From: Chaetoderma sp. LZ-2023a
Taxonomy: Eukaryota > Mollusca > Caudofoveata > Chaetodermatida > Chaetodermatidae
Assembly (NCBI GenBank): GCA_034401795.1
Contig: CM067360.1
Location: forward strand, 122,746,430-122,810,429
Reading direction: 5' to 3'
DNA length: 64,000 nucleotides
Of this stretch, positions 54,080-64,000 are shown one piece after another. The translations under genes were made by a program, and so were the position numbers. Numbering within the stretch: position 1 is the first letter of the stretch; each line of letters opens with the position of its first letter. The notes under the pieces are model-generated. The model did no database searches and was not told the DNA's origin. It saw nothing but the letters and a program-made list of their open reading frames with translations.

Positions 54080-55140
54080 GATTTTTCACAGCGATCCACG
54101 CCAGTCTCTGTGTAATGTAACTCCTCCGAAAGCGGTGGATGGAATTCAAACAAATGTTGTAGGTTACTATAGAGTGCAAGAGGCCATTTTTATCTCACCT
54201 ACGAAGTAAAATGAGCTATTGTGATACCATGCACGTCGCCCAGCACCGTCTAATTTGCGCTTAGCTCAAGTTTTCTGTTTATATCTCATGTTTGGTTGAT
54301 CATACTGGTCCTAAACTTGGACACATGCCTCCTTATAATGACACGGCATCACACAATGATGTTCTGGCCAAAAGGTCAAAATCACTGATACGCATGCAAC
54401 CATTTGCTGTCCGCCATCCATCTGTCAACTTATGTTTAAAAACATAAGTTGACGGATGGATGGCGGACAGCAGATGGTTGCCATGCGTATCAGTGATTTT
54501 GACCTTTTGGCCAGAACATCATTGTGTGATGCCGTGTCTCATACATACATTAACCGCTTGGCGGATTTCAAACTAATTTGGCTGGAAGGACCCTAATGCT
54601 TTCGGCTTCCGAACATACATACAGAATTTTGATTAGTCAATTTTTGTGTGAAAATCTTTGACTTTATGAAAAATTTAGCAGAAATTGTCAAAACGCTACT
54701 CCTCATTAACCGCTTGACAGATTGCAACCCTAGTTGGCTGGACATAAATTGCCAAAATGCATATTCTCCATGACCGCTTGGTGGATTATATCCAAATTTG
54801 GCGGAAGGATTCTGCAGTAGTTGGCTCTAGAACTTCTATTCAGAATTTTTTATTATAATTCTGTGCTTAGCAACAACCATCATCAGATGAGATATTTTGA
54901 CAGTTCGCCTCTATGTCCGCCTCATCTCAAAAGAAAAATAGGAAGTGGAAATTAGATAAGGGTATACAGGCAACCTACTGAATAGTTTGAAAAGTTTTGA
55001 TAGATAGATAGATAGGTATGTACATACTCGGTATATTTTATAGGCAGCCTTTTTTGACATAGTAGCGGCCTTCTCTGCTGGCAGCCCTTATTGCCATACA
55101 CCGTCCAGGATACCGTTACTGGCCCTTGGCCCCCTTGTTG
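54080..55140 (+). mobile_element. Mixed HINE-like repeat block
   Basis: A start like the 27295 element (TATCTCACCTACGAAGTAAA at 54192) and repeat phrases (AACTAATTTGGCTGGAAGGA) are followed by an end GGCCCTTGGCCCCCTTGTT at about 55119-55137. That end is a degraded form of the hairpin plus CTTGTT terminus. It encloses the long palindrome below. Confidence 0.5.
54340..54538. repeat. Near-perfect 199-bp palindrome
   Basis: About 99 bases from GACACGGCATCACACAATGA run to GACAAACTTATG-like sequence and are then repeated in exact reverse complement with only two or three differences. The centre is TGTTTAAAAACA with essentially no spacer. Such a structure forms a cruciform or hairpin. It implies a recent inverted duplication (or a library or assembly foldback) of a unit from the surrounding repeat. 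Confidence 0.85.
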
Positions 55141-56282
55141 ATAAGCCTTCTAAATTTATTTTATCTTTGAAGTCAATCATCAGAGTTCATTGCTGTCATG
55201 AAGTCGAGATTCATGGTTGCATTGCAGCCACATTTCTGGTATTACATTTGGCTCCTCCCCTGGGGTAGTGAACGTGGTCGATTGCTATGACACGCCATCG
55301 ACCAAACAATCTAGTTATCACTTACTTTCCATCGTCAGATAGATCCAAGTTTCAGAGATTGTAACCCACAGCCTATAATTTTTCTTTTGATCACTTCCAG
55401 GGTTGTTAAATCTTAATGTATGATCACACAACCTCCTTTATTAAAATTTGAGCAAAATCTGACCAGTTTGTTTTCGATATATCCATAGATTAAAATTTGT
55501 ACCCAATTTGGTTTTTGTCCAGATCACAGCCAAAGTGTGGAAATCCTTGTTTAGGTTATGTTGCTTTTTGACTGTCGTCTAATAGTACACAACTGTCAAA
55601 GCGTCATGAGATTAGTTCAACCAATCAGATTTGCCATTGATGGCTTTTCCAACAATATCTCTGCCAATCAAAGATAGCGAGGTTAAATATATATGCGCTG
55701 ACGTCATCAGAATGGAATGGTGTTCCAGTTCAAGACGATTGTCCATTTGGCATTAGATATATCTAGATTTTCACTATAAAGGCGCAGAAATTAGACGAAT
55801 CCCGCGAAGAAACACTAAATTAAATACATCTGATAAATCCAGCCACAAATTGACGTAAATAAGTTAAAATCTGGTGTACAACTCGCTCAAAGTTTGCAAA
55901 GCACGCGAGATACATGTACGGAGGAAACATGTACTGATAAGCGGTTCTGCATAGACTAGGAACTGAGTACCCGTTTGCTTCTAGCCATAGGACTCGTCGA
56001 AAGAACTGGAGAACCGCGGTTGGAATTGATGGCGCGTTTAATTTATCGTAAAATTTTCAAACGCTACCAAACACGTAGGGCAAAAAGTTAAACCCGTCAT
56101 TCAAAATGTCAAACCCATAGTGTCAAAATTTCAACCCGTCAAGATAAAATTCAAGATGTGTATTGAGATTTTACCAAATGCACCATGTCTAAGCAAATCA
56201 CTACGACGGGAAAATGATGCCATACAGGCGCGTTTTAAACGAGCTTTAGGATACGTTTAAGTAAAGCTAACTAAGATCTGTA
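55141..56282. other. Non-coding sequence, nothing recognised
   Basis: No frame over 60 codons and no repeat of the families above. It may contain unique intergenic sequence. Confidence 0.5.
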
Positions 56283-57700
56283 CTGTATCATCAGCGGCTA
56301 TGCCGGGCCTACTGAACTCATCAGTAGTTTTGTACATGAACACCTATAAATCCATATGTAAAGGACACTACAGATTTCATCAACAGAGTGGGAAAATACA
56401 GCATAACTCCACCAGGAACACTCCTTGTCACAATGGACGTCATATTCCTATACACCAACATCCCAAGCAGGGAAGGGTTGGCTGCCGTCTACAAATTTGA
56501 GCTAAAACATGGGCTCCCTAGACCACTGACAATCAGCGGCCTCTTAAGCCTACTAAGATTAGTGTTGTAGAGAAATAAATTCTCTTACGACAGACAGCAA
56601 TATATGCAAGTAAGATGTACAGCCATTGGCAGTAAAGCTGCTTGCACCTATCCATGCATCTTCCTGGCCATCATAGAGGAAACCTTACTCCAAAACGCAC
56701 TAGCAAAACCCAGTCTCTACCTGAGATATATGTAACAATTTCATGGTCTGGGACCAAGGCATAGAAAACATCCATGCCTTCCTAGAATATGTGAATCAGG
56801 TGCATCCTTCCATCAAATTCCCTGTGGAAATCGTTTATTCGGACATCTCCTTCCTGGACACCAAAGTCCACAGCCTATATGACCTTCAATCTGTTCATCA
56901 AACCAACAGACACACGCGGTTATCTACACTACCACTCAGCACATTCTAGAACTTGCAAAAACGATAGCCCCATGAGACAGATGCTGAGACTACATAGAAT
57001 CTGCACCTCTAAAACAGATTTCTTGCTCCAAAGCAATTCCCTCATAGAACACTACAAAGCATGTGGTTACCCAGAAAACATCCTGAAATAGGCACAGGAT
57101 ACAGCTGCCCACAAAAACAGAAATTCCCTTTTGTCTTCCACCAAAGGAAGCCCTACCCGAACCAATGTGTCCTCATAATGGATTTCAACCTCACATCTGT
57201 CTGCATGAAAAAAATCCCAGTAATGGCTCGTTTTAGATAGCAGCCCGAAGGGTAGAGAGATATCTTCACCACCCTCCCCCTCTTCGGCTAAAGAAAAATT
57301 CTACGATTTAGAGTCGACTAATTGAGGTCAAACTTACTCCACTATAGCTTTCTACAACCTGCATTCACACCAACCCTTTGACAGCATGCCCAACTGCGGC
57401 AAATCAACTGCAAATGCCACAAGATGGTCAGAGCCAGATCTTTCAAAAGAAGATACACAGGATACACGTACACTACCAAAATCATAGGCAACTGTGTGAT
57501 GCGCAATGTGATATACCTTATCATCTGTCTACAATGTACCAAACAGTATGTTGGTGAAGCAAAACAAACATTCAATATCAGGGTATAGGGACACTACAGA
57601 GAGATCTCACACAACAGAGATTTTCCGTTGCTCGACACTTTCCTTCCGCATCATCCAGGTTCTAAGTGGGGACCGCGATGTGGAAGAAGGACGTATAGTG
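56283..57700 (+). mobile_element. Penelope-like retroelement, inactive
   Basis: RT motif A reads [19 protein letters not shown] (56425-56475), followed by an IGSKAACTYPCIFLAIIEE block (56627-56680). The catalytic pair normally in YIDD is read as YICNNFMVW, so both Asp are lost. Downstream come HPSIKFPVEIVYSDISFLD and RTCKNDSPMRQMLRLHRIC, typical of the Penelope family. A GIY-YIG endonuclease start (VIYLIICLQCTKQYVGEAK at about 57508-57560) follows, then a stop. Many stops and shifts are present. The 5' end and terminal repeats were not found. Confidence 0.8.
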
Positions 57701-57799
57701 GATCCATCAACTCCACACTATGGAGCCACTAAGCATGAACCACCTTGAATAAGGAAAGGAGCCTCTTTCTCCCCCTACCCCTACGTTTTATCAATCTCT

Positions 57800-58170
57800 C
57801 GAATCCAGTTTCAGCTATGCCCCAACCCTTCCTAGCTAAGCTTCGTCCACGCTTTGTCCATTTTCGGATCGATCGAACCCTGAACTCCATGAATTTCAAT
57901 TTCCAGAGAACTATACAGGTAACCTGTAGAACATTTTGAAACTAATTTGACTGGGTTTGGCAGCAACAGGGTCCAGTCGAATTAGTTTTAAAATATTCAA
58001 CAGAATGTTTATTAAATAGTAAAGACATACAATTTGTACAACTTGACGGACTATTAAGCGTTTATAAAGGACTTAAATATGCCATTCATAACATATTAGA
58101 TTGTGACCTCAGCCTACCTGTGATGTAATTGATTACGACATCATATACTTGACTGACAGATTGGATCCCT
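57800..58170. mobile_element. Family B element
   Basis: Orientation is opposite to 39180-39585. CAGTTTCAGCTATGCCCC leads to TTGAAACTAATTTGACTGGG, the inverse, then TGACTGACAGATTGGATCCC. Length is near 370 bp. Confidence 0.7.
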
Positions 58171-58309
58171 CTATAGGATAGAGTTCAGTTGATACTCATT
58201 TTTCATTGTGAATTTCGGTGGCTTCAGGACCAGATTTACAAAATGTTATGACCTTGAGAATGACATAATAATGTTGATCCATGTGTTGTCTCTCATTCTG
58301 TGCAATAGA

Positions 58310-58700
58310 GGGATCCGTTCCTAGCTATGCCCCGCCTATTTCTAGCTAAGCTCGGCCTACTTTTCCACGTATTGGAATCAATTTAGAGACTGAATCCTGA
58401 ATTCCCAGAATCCCAATTTTCAAGGTGCGTGTAGGCTGTTGAATATTTGGAAACAAATATATCCTGATTAATTTGACTCAGTGCCATTACGCCCAGTCAA
58501 ATTAGTTTCAAACTATTCAACAAGATGTTTATTATATAGTAAATAAATCCATCAAAGACGTAACAATTCATACACTAGACAGACTATTCAATGTTCATTA
58601 CGGAGCTAGATACATCATTATGCAATTTGATTGTGTTGTCGGCCTATATGTGATGTAATTGATTATAACATAATATACTTGAATGACAGATTGGATCTCT
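58310..58700. mobile_element. Family B element, second of a direct pair
   Basis: GAGGGATCCGTTCCTAGCTA to AATGACAGATTGGATCTCTC with the same internal order as the copy at 57800. The two are about 510 bases apart. Confidence 0.7.
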
Positions 58701-58914
58701 CCATTAGATAGCATTTTGGACACAAAAAATCTGTTCTGAACATGGAATGTGAAACAGTAAAACGGACCACCCAATAAACTAAAAACCTAAACAGGTTTTG
58801 GTCCAAATTTAGCCTTTGTAAACCGGAAACCTCAGCAAACCGAACAAATTCATCAGTGCGTTAAGATTTCAGTTTAGGGAAGGTTCTACTGAATGAAAAA
58901 TCAATTCTAATTTA

Positions 58915-59160
58915 ATAAATAATCCTGTCAAATATTTTGAAACTAATTTGACGAAGCTGCTGTTGCCGATGGCAAAATATTCAACAGCTTAGTTGTAGGA
59001 TCATCTTCAACTTTACAGTTCAAAGTGCAAACATTCCATGAATTATTTGCATGATTTTTTTTTTGGAGTGGTAACCTTAAAATCATGAACATTTTATAGT
59101 GACGTGTTGAATATTTAAAAATTACTTTGACTGGAAGATGTTTTCAAACTAGATTGCTCC
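58915..59160. repeat. Two family B palindromic cores
   Basis: AATATTTTGAAACTAATTTG at 58931 and GTTGAATATTTAAAAATTAC at about 59106, each followed by partial inverse sequence. Confidence 0.55.
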
Positions 59161-59359
59161 GTCAATGATGCATTATTGCAAATCCCCACATTCATCGCTT
59201 TAACCTCTTGACCCCACATCACCCAAGTGTAACTATCTCAGTTCCCGTTGATATTTCATATGAGCGATATGATTGGTTCGTTCAATCTATCAGCCAATCG
59301 TTGATCAGATAACAAATCGTGTTCGGAATGTTTATATCCCGGGTAAATTTGTGTAAAAA

Positions 59360-60405
59360 ATGTCGGATAAATGTAAACATTCGCCCTGTCGCGAATCGAC
59401 TAAACCAAAGCGTACAAAGACCGTGGATCAGAAATTTAAACAAGATTACAGTCACGACTAAGTGTGCGATACATCTAAAGACGCTCGGCCATATACGCAA
59501 AGGTAAAGCCGCATCGTAATCTAGTAAAATTACAAGTTTCTGTGTGCGTGATACAGACTATGGACCAATAAAAGCCGAGGTGTTATTTACCAACTTCATA
59601 ATTGAGCTTAGGTTGCCAATTGCTGTTGCAGATCATGCAAGCCACTTATTTAAATCAATGTTCCCAGATTCTAAAATTACCGATCAGTATGCATGCGCTC
59701 AAACAAAAACCACAGCTATTGTGGAAATATTAGGAGATTTTGATGACAAAAATATGACATCAATTTTACAAACACAGCCATTCAGTGTCGCAACAGATGA
59801 TAGTACTGATATGGCTGATACGAAACTCTATCCAATTGTGGTAAAATATTTTGATAAAACATTATCAAAAGTTGTGTGCGTTTTATTAACAATTGTTGAT
59901 TGTCATAAACCATCTACGGGAGAAAACATTTATAACATAATTGACAAGAGCGCACGAGATCAATTGGAAAAACTGCATCTGTTTTTTAGCGGACAATGCT
60001 AGCGTAATGTTAGGCAAATATAAAGGTGTTGTAAGCTATATTACAAAACAGGCACCACCTGTATATGTTTTGGGCTGTCCATGTCACCTAATGCATTTGG
60101 CAGCATCAAAGGCTGGTAAACAATTACCATGCGACATCAAGGAAATACTGGTGGACATTTTCTACTACCTAGACAAAAGCTCTAATAGGCAACAAAATCT
60201 TAAATTATTCCAAAAAATGTGTGGAACAGCAGAAAGAAAGATATTGAAGTTTGTAAGTACGCGTTGGTTATCATTAGGACAGAGTTTGGAAAGCGTTTTG
60301 GACCAATGGGAGCCACTCTATAAGTTTTTTCAATCCGAGAATGATAAGAAACCTAAAACTATGGCACAGATGATTACAGAATTCAAAACCAAAGTGTATA
60401 TTTAA
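59360..60405 (+). pseudogene. hAT-type transposase relic
   Basis: Starts MSDKCKHSPCRESTKPKRT (59360), a basic N-terminus. The BED zinc-finger region is then largely lost. The catalytic part follows: PFSVATDDSTDMADTKLYP with the first Asp (59779-59835), then, after a one-base shift in a T run near 59985, LADNASVMLGKYKGV with the second Asp. Next come CPCHLMHLAASKAGK and KFVSTRWLSLGQSLESVLD. These motifs fit ZBED/SCAND3-like hAT transposases. The C-terminal dimerisation domain is absent. It is unrelated by ends to the 14801 element, as far as can be seen. Confidence 0.72.
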
Positions 60406-61560
60406 TGTTTATTGTAACTTTAGTATTGTATTGATGTGATCATGTGAAAGTCGCTTTTTTAAAACAACAGTTAACTAACTGTAATAAGTCTGACATTGGA
60501 TTAACTTCTTGGATATTTCGAAATGAAAAAGATGTCACGTTATTGTCTGTATTCAGTTTTAAGCAATAACAATTAACATGACGTCTTTTTAGCCAATTCT
60601 CATTTTGAGCGGTACATGACAGAAAAATGTTTAGTTCCGGCGCATAACTAGTATAAATAGGTCTGTCTGTCGGTTGATCGGTCAGTCAGTCTGTCTGTCT
60701 CAAAATTTTTAACAAAGCTGCCTAAGTCGCAACTATAGCATGTTCACACTTTTTAAAAAGGTCATTTGAATGGGTTTGAAGCACATAACATGGTTGAAGG
60801 AAAGGGGAATTTGAGTGCCAGAATGAGCTTAGAATGCACCACAGAGCATCTAAATGGATACAATTTCTGGGGGTCAGACCCCCCCCCCACAATAAGCTTC
60901 ACACTTGCACGCTGCATACACTCGTGTTCGCTGCGTTGCTCATTACTATTTGCAATCTTCCAAAGTTGCCACCTCTGCATACTAAAATTTGTTGAAATCC
61001 ACCTAATGGGTTGGGAGGAGATAGCATGATGGACAGACGGACCGATGCGATTATAATATCCTCAATGATTTTTCAAAACGGGAAGATAGATATTTTACAT
61101 TTTGCTGCTGATTTTCATTGACATTACGACTTACACTAATGTGTGTATGATGTGTCCTGCCTGACCCATGGATAATATTGTGCACACGCAATAGAACATA
61201 TAACAAGTTCTTTGCTTTGTAAGACACTTTCTTCTGTTGCAATAGTTTGATATGTTTAGGTTTATATACTTAGATGACAGCGATAGCTTCCAGTGAAATT
61301 AGTTTCAACATATTCAACAGGTTACCTGCGTATGGTTATGTTAACATGAAGATAGTGATTTATTGTAGAGCCCATAGCGAAACGGGGGATCTTGACATAG
61401 CGTTCCAAATGATGTACGTTGTCGAATGTCCGGTGTGACAAGAATTAGGTAAATGTTAAGTTTGTCAATGCATATTTAATTCATCAAGGACGTAGCCGAT
61501 CTTAATAAAACTTTAGAACTTTGATGTATACCATCATAACTCCATCATAACTGAAATGAT
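60406..61560. other. Intergenic sequence, no gene recognised
   Basis: Contains a GTCTGTCTGTCGG-type simple repeat near 60660-60700, a short poly-C at about 60890 and a weak family B half-palindrome near 61290-61325. The stretch 61478-61515 recurs at about 42040-42080. Confidence 0.5.
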
Positions 61561-61658
61561 TTCCTCTGTTTAAGACTATATGCTCGGCCTCAACGTGGTG
61601 CAGGGGTGTAACCCACTGGGTGTCAGTCCAGACATTTGGAGGGGCTAACCAGAGCATT

Positions 61659-63338
61659 ATGCACAACGCTAATGAAATGACACTTGGAGATCGAATCAAC
61701 CGAAATGGTGCTCGCCCTGTGAGGATCCGCCAGGCAGGTGCAGCGCCGGGCTCCACACCTCGAAGGAGCCCAGCCTCAGCTACTGGAGGTCCCATCAACT
61801 CGTCTTGTGGAGCCAGGGGACGAGGATGGAGAGCTACTGGCCAACTGAAAGAGACCAACCCTAAAGAGAACCCCAGTATCAACATCATGCACTGGAACGC
61901 AGAAGGGGTTACCAACAAGAAATCAGAGCTCGTACAGTTCCTGTACGAAAACAACATTAATATCTGCTGCATCCAAGAGACACACCTGCAAGAAGGAAAA
62001 CCATTTAAGATAAGAGGTTGCCAGATTTTCCGGTGTGATCGAAGAGGAAGAAAGAAAGGCGGGGTGATCACCTTGGTCCGAAACAGCGTGAACGCCAGCC
62101 AGATCAAAACCTTTATGGAAGAGGCCGAATATATCAAGATCAAAGTAACAACCAGCAACTCTGTGATTGACATTGTCAATTATTACTGCCCTAATGACAA
62201 GAATCTCTCACTTGACACAATCCATGACCCGGACTGCCACTTCCTCATTGTGGGAGACTTTAAAAGCCAGTCCCAGAGCTGGGGATACAGAACACTTGAT
62301 AAACGAGGAGAAGACATTGAAGCATGGCAAGATGAAAAGCACCTTTTACTTGTCAATGATCCCACAGATCAGCCTACTTTCTACTCGCGCCGGTGGCACT
62401 CGACAACAACGCCGGACTTGGCATTTTGTACAGAAGACATTCACAGAAACTTCAGTAGAGTGGTCGGATCGCAGTTAGGAGGAAGCGACCACCGCCTAGT
62501 CCTCCTCTCTCTTTCTGGAAGTATTTTGACAAGTACACAACATCCAAGGTGGAACTACAAAAAGGCAAATTGGAGTCTGTTCGGCATTCGTTCCAGTGAG
62601 CTTACCCAAAATATAGCAGTAGAAGGGAGCAACATCAACAATGTGGTCAAGGAATTTAATTCAAGTATCCTCAAGGCTGCCAGCGAAGCGATTCCTCGAG
62701 GGTTCAGGAAAAACTACTGCCCCTACTGGACAACAGAACTGCAAGCAGCACATGATAAACTAGACAAGGCCAGAGAAGATGCAGAGGGTAATCCCTGTCA
62801 TGAAAACCACTTCACGCTACAACAAACTAAAGCCAGGTATCTAAAGACCCAGCTGGAGGCCAAAAGAAGAAGCTGGAGGGAAAAGACGGCAGGGTTTAAT
62901 TTAGAGAGAGAGACCACAAAGCTATGGAGACTGACTAAAGCACTGAATGATGAGGGTGTCGGGGGAGAGAAGATTACTCTTGAAGAAGATGGACAAACAC
63001 TGACAGGAAAGATGGCTGCAGATGCCTTTGCGAAGGCATATGCAAAAGAAAGCAACATTTCTATACCACAGATGCGTCAAAAAGAGGTTAGAAAAGAGCA
63101 AAAGTAAAGAACAGACACCAACACTCACGATGCAATGAAAGTTGACATTAGTTTAGCAGAACTGAAGAAGGCTATCTGCCAATTGAAGAAGAAGAAATCT
63201 CCCGGGCCAGATGGCTTTACGAATGAAATGATCCAACACCTTGGTAATGCATCTCTCCGCAAGTTGCTAGACATCTTTAATCTCAGTTGGACCAATGGAG
63301 AGGTTCCCCCCCTCAGTGCTGGAAGGAAGCCAGAATGA
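61659..63338 (+). CDS. LINE endonuclease and start of RT
   Basis: From the first in-frame ATG a basic, Pro/Gly-rich leader is followed by the endonuclease: INIMHWNAEGVTNKKSELV, CCIQETHLQ (Glu of the active site), GGVITLVRN, IVNYYCPND, FLIVGDFKSQSQSW, TTPDLAFC and GGSDHRLVLL (final Asp-His). A linker leads to KKKKSPGPDGFTNEM at the start of RT. It nicks the target DNA for target-primed reverse transcription. The catalytic NxD/GDFN position reads GDFK, so Asn is replaced by Lys and activity is doubtful. A stop at 63105-63107 splits the frame, which then continues in phase. Confidence 0.8.
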
Positions 63339-64000
63339 CTCCTATTCTGAAAAAATGGAAGAACAAGACGAAAGTGCTGAGCTACCGTCCTATCAGTCTT
63401 ACAAGTTGCATATGCAAGACCATGGAGCGCATCATCAACCAGCGGTTGCAGTGGTACCTGGAGTCTGAGAACATTATAGTTTCAGAGGAGGCCGGCTTCA
63501 GAAGATACAGGAGCACAGAAGACCAAACAACACATCTTGCACAGGTCATAGAGGACACTTCAAGCCAAGAAGGTGATGCTAGCTGCCTTTATCGATCTGG
63601 AGAAGGTGTGGAAGGATGGCCTCGTGAAGCTCCGGCGCACAGGCATCGGTAGCAACATGTTCCGATGGACCAAGTCGTACCTACACAATCGCAGAGCTAG
63701 GGTGCTGGTGGATGGACAATCTGGACAGAATGTATTGCTGAGACAAGGGGTGCCACAAGGCGGAGTATTATCACCAACTCTGTTCATACTCTTCATTAAT
63801 GACATTGTAGCAGAGCTGCCCAATGGGATCCAAGCAGCCCTCTATGCAGATGACCTCGTACTCTGGTGCACCGAGGAGTACACAACGACTACCACGTACA
63901 GAATGCAGCTTGCCTTGGACAGAATTACAGCTTGGGCCAATCGCTGGTGTATTACCATCAACAAAGAAAAATCATCAGCCATGCTATTCTCACTGTCCAC
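63310..64000 (+). pseudogene. LINE reverse transcriptase, frameshifted, incomplete at the edge
   Basis: PQCWKEARMTPILKK, YRPISLTSCICKTMERIIN and EEAGFRRYRSTEDQT precede a frameshift near 63565. Then AAFIDLEKVWKDGL lacks four residues usually present (LEKAFDKVW in relatives), which damages motif A. RQGVPQGGVLSPTLFILFI and the catalytic LYADDLVLW (63842-63868) are intact. It ends at the window edge in the thumb-like region. Confidence 0.8.

Larger units (their letters stand above)
61561..64000 (+). mobile_element. I-group-like non-LTR retrotransposon (LINE), runs off the window
   Basis: Starts about 61570 (CTCGGCCTCAACGTGGTGCA) and encodes an apurinic-type endonuclease then RT. It resembles I/Nimb-type elements in its RT phrases. 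Frames are broken by a TAA at 63105, a shift in a C run near 63310 and another near 63565. No poly-A or other 3' end is inside the window. Confidence 0.85.

Noticed and set aside
61502..62179. 225-codon minus-strand frame
   Set aside because: It lies opposite the LINE endonuclease, which has clear motifs; the hydrophobic minus-strand product is a shadow.

Overview
This is animal nuclear DNA: AT-rich, intron-bearing and crowded with mobile elements. It has no operons or bacterial features. A marine invertebrate, most likely a mollusc or other lophotrochozoan, is an inference. It rests on the repeat mix: DIRS-type YR retroelements, CR1-like LINEs, a Penelope relic, and long arrays resembling the molluscan pearl/HINE elements with a terminal hairpin. 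No sequence here fixes the species.

The only conserved cellular gene I can recognise is RIOK2 (RIO kinase 2, a 40S ribosome maturation factor) on the + strand. Eight coding exons lie in order from 7109 to 42243, and every junction is phase-consistent with GT/AG borders. They encode the N-terminal winged-helix domain and the whole RIO kinase core, about 291 residues. Exon 1 stands alone, 14.7 kb upstream of exon 2. The C-terminal exons were not found.

Layout: 1-1200 holds a decayed Ty3/gypsy integrase. 1200-6935 is a pile of LINE fragments, including one LINE inserted inside another with a 10-bp target duplication; these fragments end about 170 bp before the RIOK2 start codon. RIOK2 intron 1 (7175-21847) contains a CR1 LINE, a truncated DIRS element, a pearl/HINE-like array carrying a SINE-like insert, a 1.57-kb hAT-type element with a perfect 8-bp duplication, and a decayed reverse-strand gene of an uncharacterised family. 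Introns 2-7 and the downstream flank (22-54 kb) are filled with more than 25 copies of one palindromic MITE (TTAA flanks, CCCTTTAA termini, piggyBac-like), a second palindromic family, and tandem-repeat elements.

A nearly intact 6.8-kb DIRS retroelement (43927-50722) has gag, RT/RNase H/methylase-like and tyrosine recombinase frames, 153-bp inverted terminal repeats and a textbook internal complementary region. It sits precisely inside one of the MITE copies, with no target duplication. The right end holds a near-perfect 199-bp palindrome (54340-54538), a dead Penelope element (56.3-57.7 kb), a hAT transposase relic (59.4-60.4 kb) and the 5' two-thirds of an APE/RT LINE that runs off the window (61.6-64 kb).

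In short, this is one essential housekeeping gene stretched over 35 kb by layered mobile elements. Nesting gives a partial relative chronology: piggyBac-like MITEs came before the DIRS and before two of the tandem-repeat elements.
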